Origin: Amycolatopsis keratiniphila subsp. keratiniphila
GTDB taxonomy: Bacteria; Actinomycetota; Actinomycetes; Mycobacteriales; Pseudonocardiaceae
Direction: 5' to 3'
NCBI RefSeq assembly: GCF_001620365.2
Contig: NZ_LQMT02000023.1
Span: forward strand, 182,329-246,328
DNA length: 64,000 bases
The notes under the pieces were generated by a model, which ran no database searches, was not told the DNA's origin, and was given only the letters and a program-made list of their open reading frames with translations. The position numbers and the translations under genes were made by a program. Below are positions 25,488 through 33,430 of the stretch, in pieces. How positions within the stretch are numbered: position 1 is the stretch's first letter; each line of letters begins with the position of its first letter.

Positions 25488-26576
25488 GTGGGCGTGCCGG
25501 GATGGTTCGCGCGGGAGCGGGCGGACGGTGACCGCTTCGCCGACCTTGTCGACGGCACCGCATCCCCGGACGACGACGAGTTCGCGCACGAACTCGCGCT
25601 CGTCGGCGGCTTGCGCGAACTCGGCGCCGGCGGCGCCCCCGACGCGGAGACCCGGCAGCGGATCCGCGACGAGATCGCCGGACGCCTCGCCGAAGCCGAA
25701 GCCGCGCCGAAGCGACGTGGTCACGCCGTCGCCAATCTCGCCGCGGCCGCCGTCGCGCTCGTGCTGGCCCTCGGCGGGATCACCCTGTTGCTGTCCAAGG
25801 ACGCGTTGCCGGGCGATCCGCTCTACGGCATCAAACGAGCGGGTGAATCGGCCTCGCTCGGGCTCACCTTCGACGAGCAGGACAAGGCGAAGAAGCATCT
25901 CGAGTTCGCCGCGAACCGCGTCGGCGAGCTCGACGAACTGACGCGGCAGGGCGCGCCCACCGACGCCTACTTCACCGGCCTCACCGATTTCGAGACGGAT
26001 CTGCGCGCCGGCGTCTCGCGGCTGACCGCGCTCGTCACCGATCAGGGCGGCCAGACCCGGCTCGCCGAACTCCGCACCTGGGCGCGGAACCAGTCCGACC
26101 GGCTCGGTCTCCAGGTCGAGCACGCGCCCGCCGAGGCGCGCGACAAGTTCTCCGCGGCCCGTGCCCTGCTCGACAAGGTCCAGGAGCGCACGACGGATCT
26201 CGGCTCGCGCCTGGTCTGCTACACGATCACCACGGGCTCTTCCGACGAACTGGGCGCGGTCCCGGCCGCCGGTGACTGCGTCCGCGACCCCGATTCCCCC
26301 CACGCGGTCCTGCCGCCGGTGACGTCTTCCCCGCCGTCGTCGGCACCGACCGGGTCGCCGGCGCCGGTGACCTCTGCTCCGCCGTCGTCCGCCGTGGACA
26401 CCGCGGCCCCGACCGGACCGCTCGCGCCGCCGACCGGAGGCACGCCGCCGCCCGTGGTGCCCGTTCCCGGCCCCACGAACCTGCCGCCGCTGCCGACGAC
26501 CACCACCACGCCGAAGCCGCCGCTGGTTTCCATTCCGCCGCTCATCCCGGGGTTACCGCCGATAATCATCGGCTGA
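25488..26576 (+). CDS. DUF5667 membrane protein, probable anti-sigma factor (RsbN-like)
   Basis: 362 residues. A cytoplasmic N-terminal part (1-85, DGDRFADLVDGTASPDDDEF) is followed by one transmembrane helix (about 86-105). The DUF5667 segment comes next (LPGDPLYGIKRAGESASLGL). A long extracytoplasmic Pro/Thr/Ser tail ends the protein (about 270-360), suited to cross the cell wall. In Streptomyces the protein next to BldN is its anti-sigma RsbN. By position and topology this protein should hold the preceding sigma factor at the membrane. The GTG start has GGAGAC upstream. Confidence 0.8.
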   Translation: MGVPGWFARERADGDRFADLVDGTASPDDDEFAHELALVGGLRELGAGGAPDAETRQRIRDEIAGRLAEAEAAPKRRGHAVANLAAAAVALVLALGGITLLLSKDALPGDPLYGIKRAGESASLGLTFDEQDKAKKHLEFAANRVGELDELTRQGAPTDAYFTGLTDFETDLRAGVSRLTALVTDQGGQTRLAELRTWARNQSDRLGLQVEHAPAEARDKFSAARALLDKVQERTTDLGSRLVCYTITTGSSDELGAVPAAGDCVRDPDSPHAVLPPVTSSPPSSAPTGSPAPVTSAPPSSAVDTAAPTGPLAPPTGGTPPPVVPVPGPTNLPPLPTTTTTPKPPLVSIPPLIPGLPPIIIG

Positions 26577-26672
26577 CTCGGTGTCACGTGAGGCAGGCGC
26601 CACACCCGGGACAGCGTGGTCGGCCGCTCGCTACGCTGTGCACAGGCACCTGGGATTCCGGAGGCGGTGTGC

Positions 26673-27575
26673 GTGTCAGTTTGGCGGGGCAGGGATAAGA
26701 GTCAAGAGCTCGAACGGCTGGCCGAGCTCGCGGGCGAGGCGTCGGCCGAGGCCGCCATGGCGACCGCGTCCGCCGAAGCCCTCGAACCGCCCGCGCCGCC
26801 CGCTCCGCCGGACCTGACGGCGGCCGCGTTCTTCGACGTCGACAACACCATGATGATGGGCGCGTCGATCTTCTACTTCGCCCGCGGGCTGGCCGCGCGC
26901 AAGTTCTTCACGTCCGCCGATCTGGCCGGATTCGTCTGGCAGCAGGTGAAATTCCGGCTCGGTGGCCGGGAGAACAAGGAGGACATCAAGACCCACCGCG
27001 AGCGCGCACTGTCCTTTGTGGCCGGTCGCACGGTGCAGGAACTGACCGACATCAGCGAAGAGATCTACGACGAGCTGATGGCGGACAAGATCTGGTCCGG
27101 CACCAGGGCGCTCGCGCAGATGCACCTCGACGCCGGACAGCGTGTCTGGCTGGTCACCGCGACCCCGATCGAACTCGCCGCCATCATCTCGCGGCGCCTC
27201 GGCCTCACCGGCGCGCTGGGCACCGTCGCGGAGACCAAGGACGGCGTCTACACCGGCCGTCTCGTCGGCGACCTGCTGCACGGCCGCGCGAAAGCCCACG
27301 CCGTGCGCGCGCTGGCGTCACGCGAAGGGCTGAATCTCAAGCGCTGCACGGCGTACTCGGACTCGCAGAACGACGTCCCGATGCTGTCGGTCGTCGGGAC
27401 CGCGGTCGCGGTGAACCCGGACGGCGGTCTTCGCGACGTCGCGCGGGCACGCGGCTGGGAGATCCGTGACTTCCGGACCGGACGCAAGGCCGCGAAGATC
27501 GGCGTGCCGTCGGTGCTCGGTGTCGGTGCCGTGGCCGGTGCCGTCGCGGCGGGCATGGCCTACCGCAAGCGCTGA
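26673..27575 (+). CDS. HAD-IB family phosphatase (SerB-like)
   Basis: About 300 residues. The HAD motif I is FFDVDNTMMMG (nucleophile D, acid D), motif II is VTATP, and motif III with the metal aspartates is YSDSQNDVPML. An Ala-rich N-terminus and a hydrophobic C-terminal helix (VLGVGAVAGAVAAGMAY) flank it, so it may be membrane-attached. Mycobacterial SerB1 (Rv0505c) is the syntenic relative; phosphoserine specificity is uncertain. GTG 26673 is 9 nt after GGAGG. The gene ends 6 bp before array C. Confidence 0.83.
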   Translation: MSVWRGRDKSQELERLAELAGEASAEAAMATASAEALEPPAPPAPPDLTAAAFFDVDNTMMMGASIFYFARGLAARKFFTSADLAGFVWQQVKFRLGGRENKEDIKTHRERALSFVAGRTVQELTDISEEIYDELMADKIWSGTRALAQMHLDAGQRVWLVTATPIELAAIISRRLGLTGALGTVAETKDGVYTGRLVGDLLHGRAKAHAVRALASREGLNLKRCTAYSDSQNDVPMLSVVGTAVAVNPDGGLRDVARARGWEIRDFRTGRKAAKIGVPSVLGVGAVAGAVAAGMAYRKR

Positions 27576-27581
27576 TCCGTC

Positions 27582-27696
27582 ACTCGCGTGCTTGAAGCCG
27601 TAACTCACGTGTCTGAAGCCGTCATTCACGTGATTGGGGCCGCAACTCGTGAGTTGCGGCCCCAATCACGCGAGTTACGGGTCTGATCACGCGAAT
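27582..27696. repeat. 21-bp periodic inverted array, copy C
   Basis: Forward half-sites start at 27582, 27603 and 27624. A central palindrome ACTCGTGAGT starts at 27645. Inverted half-sites start at 27664 and 27685. All steps are 21 bp and the dyad is at 27649.5. The central 38 bp form a stem with 18-bp perfect arms around a GT. The array fills the 129-bp gap between convergent stop codons (27575 and 27705). Confidence 0.9.
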
Positions 27697-27704
27697 GACG
27701 GGTT

Positions 27705-28796
27705 CTAGCCCTTGAAGACGCTCTTCCGCTGCGAGAGGCGTTTGTACAGCGACTGCTGGATCGACTCCCGCACCTGGTCGGTCAGCGTGAACACCAGCAT
27801 CGGGTCGTCCACGGCGTCCGCGTCGTAGGTGTCCGTGCGGATGGGCTCGCCGAACTCGATGCTCCACTTCGTCGGCAGCGGGATCGCGCCGAGCGGGCCG
27901 AGCAGCGGGAAGAACGGCGTCACCGGGAAGTACGGCAGGCCGAGCACCCGCGCGAGCAGCTTGATGTCCCCGACCTTCGGATAGATCTCCTCCGCGCCGA
28001 TGACGGACACGGGGATGATCGGCGCCCCGGTCCGCAGCGCGGCGGAGACGAAACCACCGCGGCCGAACCGCTGCAGCTTGTACCGCGAAGAGAACGGCTT
28101 CCCGATCCCCTTGAACCCTTCCGGCCAGACGCCGACGAGTTCTCCCTTGCGCAGCAAGCGTTCCGCGTCGGCGTTGCAGGCGAGCGTCTGCCCGGACTTG
28201 CGGGCGAACGAGCCGATCAGCGGCAGCTGGAACACCAGATCCGCGCCGAGGCCGCGCAGGTGCCTGCCGCCGGGGACGTGGTCGTGCACGGCGACGGCGG
28301 TCATCAGCGCGTCGAGCGGCACCGTGCCGGAGTGGTTCGACACCAGCAGCGCGCCGCCGTCGGCGGGCAGGTTCTCGACGCCGAACGTGTCGACCCGGAA
28401 CCACTTCTCGTAGAGCGCGCGCAGCGGCGGCAACAGCAAGGTCTCGGTGAGCTCGGCGTCGAAGCCGAACTCGTCGACGGTGTAGTCACCCGTCAGCCGG
28501 TCACGCACGAACGCCAACGCCGTCCTGAGCGAATCCGGGAGGAGGTCCGCGTCGGCGGGCCGCGTCCGGGCGGGCGAGACCCGCGCCACCCCGGGGAACT
28601 CGACGACGGGCGCGTCGGCCCGGCGTTCGGAGTCCAGATGTTCCTGCGCTTCTTCCGACTCGCGAAGATCCCGTTCCGCCTGGGCTGCCGGGTCCGGCTT
28701 CTCTCTGCCGGGGCCGTGCAACGGGATGACCTGCGCTTCAGCGCCGCTCACGTTTTCCGCCTCGCCTTCGTGAGAGTTCTCGTGTGGCCTGCTCAT
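27705..28796 (-). CDS. lysophospholipid acyltransferase family protein (PlsC-like)
   Basis: 363 residues. A charged N-terminal region (1-100) precedes an acyltransferase domain with VSNHSGTVPLDALM as the catalytic block (H and D six residues apart, not the usual HX4D). VGVWPEGFKGIGKPF follows as the substrate-binding block. This variant matches mycobacterial Rv0502 as I recall it. It probably acylates a phospholipid intermediate at the membrane. ATG 28796 overlaps the epimerase stop by 4 nt (ATGA). Confidence 0.83.
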   Translation of the reverse strand: MSRPHENSHEGEAENVSGAEAQVIPLHGPGREKPDPAAQAERDLRESEEAQEHLDSERRADAPVVEFPGVARVSPARTRPADADLLPDSLRTALAFVRDRLTGDYTVDEFGFDAELTETLLLPPLRALYEKWFRVDTFGVENLPADGGALLVSNHSGTVPLDALMTAVAVHDHVPGGRHLRGLGADLVFQLPLIGSFARKSGQTLACNADAERLLRKGELVGVWPEGFKGIGKPFSSRYKLQRFGRGGFVSAALRTGAPIIPVSVIGAEEIYPKVGDIKLLARVLGLPYFPVTPFFPLLGPLGAIPLPTKWSIEFGEPIRTDTYDADAVDDPMLVFTLTDQVRESIQQSLYKRLSQRKSVFKG

Positions 28797-29842
28797 CGGT
28801 GCGCCGCCTGCCCGGTCGCCGCGGCCACCAGCACCTTGCCCGCGAATCCGGCGAGCTTGCCGCCGTCCACCACGGGCCGGAGCCCGCGGCCGGTGATGTA
28901 GTCGTCGAACGCTTCCCGCGTCGTCCACCGCGGGGTGTAGCCGAAGTCCTTCTTGAGCTTCGTGATGTCCACGACGCGGCCGAAGTTCAGCAGCCGCACC
29001 TGGTCGGCCGAGAAGTCGACCACCCGCGCTCCGCGCAGCAGCTTGCCGACCGACGGCACGACGCCGCTGGGCATCGGCAGCTCCACCCGCCCGGCGCGCC
29101 GGATCGCCTGAGAGAGGGTGAGCACCCCTTCGGATCCGACGTTGAACACGCCGGGCGCGTCGTCCAGTGTCGCCTGTTCGAAGACGGCCAGCGCGTCCGA
29201 GGCGTGGAGCAGCTGGATGCGCGCGTCGTAGCCGAAGACGGTCGGGACGACCGGCAGCGCGAAGTAGCGCGAGAGGACGGTGTCGATCTCCGGGCTGATG
29301 ATGTTGGCGAACCGGAGGAGCGTCGTCGTGATGTCGGGACGGCGGCGCATGAGCCCGCGGACGTACCCCTCCATCTCGACGGCGTCCTTCGCGTAGCCGC
29401 TGGCCGAGGTGGGGATGAGCTCCGAATCCTCGGTGAACACGGCCTGCGAGCGCGCGCCGGCGCCGTAGACGGCGGCCGTCGACTTCACCACGAGCTTGCG
29501 CACGAGCGGCGAGCGCTGGCAGGCCGCCAGCAGCCGCATCGTGCCGATGACGTTGACCTCTTTGATCGCCGTCCGGCGAGCCGGGCCCGCCGGATGCGCG
29601 GTGCACGAGGCGTGCACCACGGTGTCGACCTTGGCCGTGCTGATCACCTTGGCGATCAGTGGATTGCGAATGTCGGCGCGGACGTACTCAGCGTGCCCCA
29701 TGCGCTGCAGTACCGACTTCTGCGGGGGCGTGGTGTCCACGCCGATCACCCGCTCGAACCCCGGATTGTTGCCGAGTCTGGCGAGCAGTTTCCCGCCAAG
29801 GTCTCCCCCGACCCCGGTCACGAGCACGATGTTCGACGGCAT
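28793..29842 (-). CDS. NAD-dependent epimerase/dehydratase family protein
   Basis: 349 residues, extended short-chain dehydrogenase fold. The nucleotide loop near the start is TGVGGDLGGKLLARL, a small variant of GxxGxxG. The usual YxxxK is replaced by GYAKDAVE, where the tyrosine and lysine are adjacent in spacing, so catalysis may differ from GalE. The syntenic mycobacterial gene is annotated galE2 (Rv0501), but the substrate is unknown. GGGAG lies upstream of the ATG. Translation is coupled to the acyltransferase. Confidence 0.82.
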   Translation of the reverse strand: MPSNIVLVTGVGGDLGGKLLARLGNNPGFERVIGVDTTPPQKSVLQRMGHAEYVRADIRNPLIAKVISTAKVDTVVHASCTAHPAGPARRTAIKEVNVIGTMRLLAACQRSPLVRKLVVKSTAAVYGAGARSQAVFTEDSELIPTSASGYAKDAVEMEGYVRGLMRRRPDITTTLLRFANIISPEIDTVLSRYFALPVVPTVFGYDARIQLLHASDALAVFEQATLDDAPGVFNVGSEGVLTLSQAIRRAGRVELPMPSGVVPSVGKLLRGARVVDFSADQVRLLNFGRVVDITKLKKDFGYTPRWTTREAFDDYITGRGLRPVVDGGKLAGFAGKVLVAAATGQAAHR

Positions 29843-30058
29843 AGGACTCCCTGCGGCTTTGGGCGGTTCTCGGACTTTCGATCACGGGGTCCTGATGACC
29901 TTGAGTGCTGGTCCATCGACCGAGTGTGCGCGTACCTGCACTCACTGGAAGCATCGCGCGGCTGCCCTTGAGATGTTACCGCTCATTAGGGGTAGTCGAG
30001 TCGTCGCTTACATGCTATTAACCCGCTGCTCGCAGAGGGGATGCACGTCTCACTCGAA

Positions 30059-30116
30059 TGGGCGGAATCCGCCCACTAAATGGGAATGGCCCGTCCAGAA
30101 ACTGGACGGGCCATTC
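30059..30116. terminator. two hairpins after the AURKAIP1-type gene
   Basis: A 7-bp hairpin (TGGGCGG aat CCGCCCA, 30059-30075) and a 15-bp perfect hairpin (30084-30098 with 30102-30116, loop AAA) lie 13-70 bp past the stop of the minus-strand gene. No U-tract follows. They are probably the terminators of the HTH/AURKAIP1 transcript. Confidence 0.65.
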
Positions 30117-30128
30117 ACCGGCTGTGTC

Positions 30129-30230
30129 TTACTTGCCGGCCTTCCTACGCTGAACGCGCGTCCGGCGCAGCAACTTGCGGTGCTTCTTCTTCGACATGCG
30201 CTTACGGCGCTTCTTGATCACAGAGCCCAT
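30129..30230 (-). CDS. AURKAIP1/COX24-domain small basic protein (bS22-like)
   Basis: 33 residues, too short for most gene finders: MGSVIKKRRKRMSKKKHRKL then LRRTRVQRRKAGK. This is the AURKAIP1/COX24 motif also present in the small ribosomal protein bS22 found in mycobacterial 30S subunits and in mitochondrial mS38. Over half the residues are Lys or Arg, as expected for rRNA binding. GGAAGGAG lies upstream of the ATG. The mycobacterial counterpart is Rv0500B, next to an HTH gene as here. Confidence 0.92.
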   Translation of the reverse strand: MGSVIKKRRKRMSKKKHRKLLRRTRVQRRKAGK

Positions 30231-30375
30231 CGTGAGCGCTCCTTCCTTCGTCGTCGGTCACGCTGCCCGGCGCAGCGTCCAACGGGTGGAGCGCACAGGC
30301 ACGAGCGGTCTTCCAGGGTACTCGCGCCCCGGAAGACGCCCTCGGGCGGGCACGTTGTGCTCCGCGGACCGAGCC

Positions 30376-30591
30376 TCAGCCCACGTCGAAGTACGCGCCC
30401 TGCAGATACTCGTGTACGGCCTTTTCGGGCACTCTGAACGACTTCCCGACGCGCACCGCGGGCAGCTCGCCCGAGTGAACGAGGCGGTAGACGGTCATCT
30501 TGGAGACCCGCATCAGCGTGGCCACCTCGGCGACCGTCAGGAACTGGACCTGGCCCACTGAGGGCAGGTCATCCTTCTTGTTCGGCGGCAT
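30376..30591 (-). CDS. excisionase-family helix-turn-helix protein
   Basis: 71 residues, a MerR/excisionase-type winged helix: LTVAEVATLMRVSKMTVYRL, then VRVGKSFRVPEKAVHEYL. It is related to BldC in fold (encoded at 2926) but not the same family member; the match is mycobacterial Rv0500A. It is not evidence of a prophage: no integrase or attachment site is near. The gene precedes the AURKAIP1-type gene by about 145 bp. Confidence 0.85.
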   Translation of the reverse strand: MPPNKKDDLPSVGQVQFLTVAEVATLMRVSKMTVYRLVHSGELPAVRVGKSFRVPEKAVHEYLQGAYFDVG

Positions 30592-30729
30592 GATTCACCG
30601 TGTCCTTCGACACGTGTCGCGCCACGAGGCTTCCCCACCTGTGGTATCGACACGCACGTGCTCTCCTGAGAGTAGCGGGACACGTGTGGCTAAAGCGACG
30701 CGAGTCACCGGGATGGGCCCGTATCCGGG

Positions 30730-30810
30730 GGCTGAAGGACGCTTTCACCGCGTCTTATGCACTGAAAGCGTCCTTCGCCGCGTGTTATGCGGGGAAAGTC
30801 CCCTTCAGCC
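30730..30810. terminator. three-armed TGAAnG-family hairpin after proC
   Basis: GAAGGACGCTTTCA (30734-30747) pairs with TGAAAGCGTCCTTC (30763-30776). The outer arm GGCTGAAGG (30730-30738) can instead pair with CCTTCAGCC (30802-30810), which overlaps the proC stop codon. The element can fold in two ways. It resembles the copies near 11698 and 63735. Confidence 0.65.
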
Positions 30811-31614
30811 CTCGTGGGCGCGCCCCAGCTCGGTCGAGCGGTCCTTCGCGGCCTCGATGGCGGCCAGGAGTGCCGCACGGACGCCGTGCTTCTCCAGCTC
30901 CCGGATGGCGTTGATGGTCGTGCCGGCGGGCGAGGTGACGGCCTCGCGCAGCAGCACCGGGTGCTCGTCGGACTCGGCGAGCATCTTCGCCGCCCCGACC
31001 GCCGACTGGATGATCAGCTGCCCGGCGAGCGCCCGCGGCAGGCCGAGCAGGATCCCGGCGTCGATCATGGCTTCGACCAGGTAGAAGAAGTACGCGGGCC
31101 CGGAGCCGGACAGTGCCGTGACGGCGTCCTGCTGCGACTCGGGCACCTCGACGACCTGCCCGACGTGCGAGAGCAGGTCCTTCACCACCGCGATGTGCTC
31201 GGCGGTCGCGTGCGCGCCCGCGGAGACCGCGCTCATCGCCTCTCCGACGAGCATCGGGGTGTTCGGCATGACCCGCACCACCGGGACGCCGTCGGCCAGC
31301 CTGCGCTCGTACAGGGCGGTCGGCAGGCCCGCGCACAGCGAGACCACCAGCGACTCCTTGCCGAGCAGCGGCGCGAGCTCGTCCAGCACCGGCTCGATGT
31401 CCTGCGGTTTGACCGCGACGACCAGCACGTCGGCCCGGCGGGCGGCGTCGGCGACGCCGACCCCGTGCACGCCGTAGCGCTCGGTCAGCTCCGCCGCGCG
31501 CGCCGGATACCGCTCGGTGAACAGGAGGTCGTCCGGGCTGTGCCCGCCGTGCAGCAGGCCCGAGAGCAGGGCCTCCCCGATCTTCCCGGCACCCAGAACC
31601 GCGATCACGCTCAT
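30805..31614 (-). CDS. proC: pyrroline-5-carboxylate reductase
   Basis: 269 residues. The N-terminal Rossmann motif is VLGAGKIGEALLSGLL. The C-terminal dimerisation domain has the family block VTALSGSGPAYFFYLVEAM and later SPAGTTINAIRELEKHGVR. ProC makes proline from pyrroline-5-carboxylate with NAD(P)H in the cytoplasm. The gene matches Rv0500 in position, downstream of the thioesterase and isomerase genes. The stop codon lies inside the repeat hairpin at 30730-30810. Confidence 0.95.
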   Translation of the reverse strand: MSVIAVLGAGKIGEALLSGLLHGGHSPDDLLFTERYPARAAELTERYGVHGVGVADAARRADVLVVAVKPQDIEPVLDELAPLLGKESLVVSLCAGLPTALYERRLADGVPVVRVMPNTPMLVGEAMSAVSAGAHATAEHIAVVKDLLSHVGQVVEVPESQQDAVTALSGSGPAYFFYLVEAMIDAGILLGLPRALAGQLIIQSAVGAAKMLAESDEHPVLLREAVTSPAGTTINAIRELEKHGVRAALLAAIEAAKDRSTELGRAHEG

Positions 31615-31638
31615 GCCGTTCAGCGTGCCAAACGGCCG

Positions 31639-32469
31639 TCAGGCTCCAGGCGCCGGGGCAAGCGCCAGCTGCCGTGCCTGGCAGACCAGTCTGCCCTGCG
31701 AGTCGACCACGAGGGCGTCCGAATCGAACCAGGCCTCGTGCACCGACTGGCTCTGGACGATCACCCGCAGCCAGCCCGGCGCCGGCCGGGTGCGCAGCAA
31801 CGCGGTCAGCTGCACGGTGGGCGCCCAGCCGACCCGGCCGAGGTTGTAGACCACCGGCGGGTTCACGTCGCTCGCGAGCAGGGCGAAGTACGGGTCCGCG
31901 AGACCGTGCCGGGGCCGGACCCACAGCCGCATCCGCGGCGGATCACCGATCCGGCCGTGCAGGTAGCCGACACTCGCCGGGTCGAGCCGGACTTCGCAGC
32001 CCTTCGCGAGGTTGAAGAGACCTTCGGAGGTCTCACCGGTCACGGGCACCGCGCCGGGCGGCGGTTCCGCGGCCATGGCCGGGACGTCGGTCCACTCCGG
32101 CCGCCGCATCGGCAGCCGTCCGGTGGTCACCCTGGCCTCGACGCAGCTGCGTCCCCGCTGCTCCAGCAGGACCCCGACGACCGAGGCGCGCCTGCCGACC
32201 TTCCGGACGTCCATGCGCAGCAACACCGGCCCCACCGCCGGCGGGTGCAGGAACTCCGCGCTGATCGCGAGCGGCTCGGACGGCGGCTCTCCGCGTTCGT
32301 GAAGGAACGAGAGGGCGGCCCGCGCCATCAAGGCCATCAGGAAGCCGCCGTGCGGGTGTCCACCGATCGACCATTCGGTCCGGAGTACCGCCGTGAACGT
32401 GCCGTCACCCAGTGATCTCGTCGCGCATGCCTCGTCGAAGGAGGTGCTCGTTTCGTCGGTCGCGCTCAC
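31639..32469 (-). CDS. acyl-CoA thioesterase family protein (double hot-dog)
   Basis: 276 residues. Two hot-dog folds are arranged as in TesB-like and 4HBT_3 proteins; the N-terminal one contains WSIGGHPHGGFLMALMARAA and the C-terminal one VHEAWFDSDALVVDSQGRLV. Similar proteins hydrolyse acyl-CoA thioesters; substrate unknown. The position matches mycobacterial Rv0499. The gene lies 24 bp upstream of proC on the same strand. The GTG start was taken from the open frame. Confidence 0.75.
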   Translation of the reverse strand: MSATDETSTSFDEACATRSLGDGTFTAVLRTEWSIGGHPHGGFLMALMARAALSFLHERGEPPSEPLAISAEFLHPPAVGPVLLRMDVRKVGRRASVVGVLLEQRGRSCVEARVTTGRLPMRRPEWTDVPAMAAEPPPGAVPVTGETSEGLFNLAKGCEVRLDPASVGYLHGRIGDPPRMRLWVRPRHGLADPYFALLASDVNPPVVYNLGRVGWAPTVQLTALLRTRPAPGWLRVIVQSQSVHEAWFDSDALVVDSQGRLVCQARQLALAPAPGA

Positions 32470-32610
32470 CGAGCACTGACCCAGGCCACGAGCCGATCCA
32501 TCGGGGTGCGGGAGATCAACAAGCGCAGCTGGTTCACGGTCGGAACTTTACGTGTACCAGCGCCTCGAGCGCAGGGAGGAATGATTCTGCGCACCTGGAG
32601 ACGATCTTTG

Positions 32611-33408
32611 TCACTGACCGAGGTGCAGCCTCGCGAACAAGAGTGACTCCGCGAGGTCTCGCGACCGCTGCGCCGCGCTCGGCGATCGCCGGGTGTTGAT
32701 CTCCAGCACGACCTGTCCGGAGAAATCGCTGCTCACGAGCTTTTCCAGCAGTTCGGCGCAGGGTTCGATGCCGCGTCCGGGCACCAGATGCTCGTCCTTC
32801 GGGAGTCCGGTGCCGTCCGCCAGATGGACGTGCGCGAGCCCGGAACCCATCCGGTCGGCGAGCGCGAGGGCGTCCATCCCGGCTGCCGCTGTATGGGACA
32901 GGTCGAGCGTGTAGTGGCGAAACCCTACGTCCGTAGGGTCGATCGAGGGCCGGAACGCCGACACCCGCGACGTCCGCGAGCCACCGGGCGGGCGGACCTT
33001 GAACATGTTCTCGACCGCGATCTCGATGCCGCTGGCCTCTTCGAGCTCGTCGACGAGGTCCCCGAACGCGTCGCCGTAGCGGCGCTGCCACCGGAACGGC
33101 GGGTGCACCACGACCGTGCGCGCGCCCAGCTCCTGCGCGGCTTCCACCGACATCCGCAGGCGCACCACGGGGTCCGGCGACCACACGCGCTGGGTGATCA
33201 GCAACGACGGCGAGTGGATCGACAGCACCGGCACCCCGGTGCGCCGCGACCACCGGCGCAACGCGGAGACGTCCTGGCTGACCGGATCGGCCCAGACCAT
33301 CACCTCGACACCGTCGTAGCCGAGGTCGGCGGCCAGCTCGAACGCCACTCCCGCCCGCAACGGCCAGACGGACGCCGTCGAGAGGCCTACCGGAACCTGC
33401 TGAACCAT
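32611..33408 (-). CDS. sugar phosphate isomerase/epimerase family protein
   Basis: 265 residues, a xylose-isomerase-like TIM barrel. Metal-binding residues appear in IEIAVENMF, YTLDLSHTAAAG, LAHVHLADG and VVLEINTRR, spaced as in AP-endonuclease-2-type barrels. The substrate is unknown. The syntenic mycobacterial gene is Rv0498. ATG 33408 is the natural start (MVQQVPVGLSTASVWPL). It lies 22 bp downstream of the repetitive membrane protein gene. Confidence 0.82.
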   Translation of the reverse strand: MVQQVPVGLSTASVWPLRAGVAFELAADLGYDGVEVMVWADPVSQDVSALRRWSRRTGVPVLSIHSPSLLITQRVWSPDPVVRLRMSVEAAQELGARTVVVHPPFRWQRRYGDAFGDLVDELEEASGIEIAVENMFKVRPPGGSRTSRVSAFRPSIDPTDVGFRHYTLDLSHTAAAGMDALALADRMGSGLAHVHLADGTGLPKDEHLVPGRGIEPCAELLEKLVSSDFSGQVVLEINTRRSPSAAQRSRDLAESLLFARLHLGQ

Positions 33409-33430
33409 CCCGGCATTCTTCCCGAGACCG

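Noticed and set aside
27705..29606. A 633-residue minus-strand protein upstream of the acyltransferase
   Set aside because: The added part is a frame shadow of the epimerase gene. ATG 28796 overlaps its stop by 4 nt.
30376..30591. Excisionase-like protein as a prophage or integrative-element remnant
   Set aside because: No integrase, att site or other phage gene is near, and the gene has a conserved chromosomal position (Rv0500A-like).
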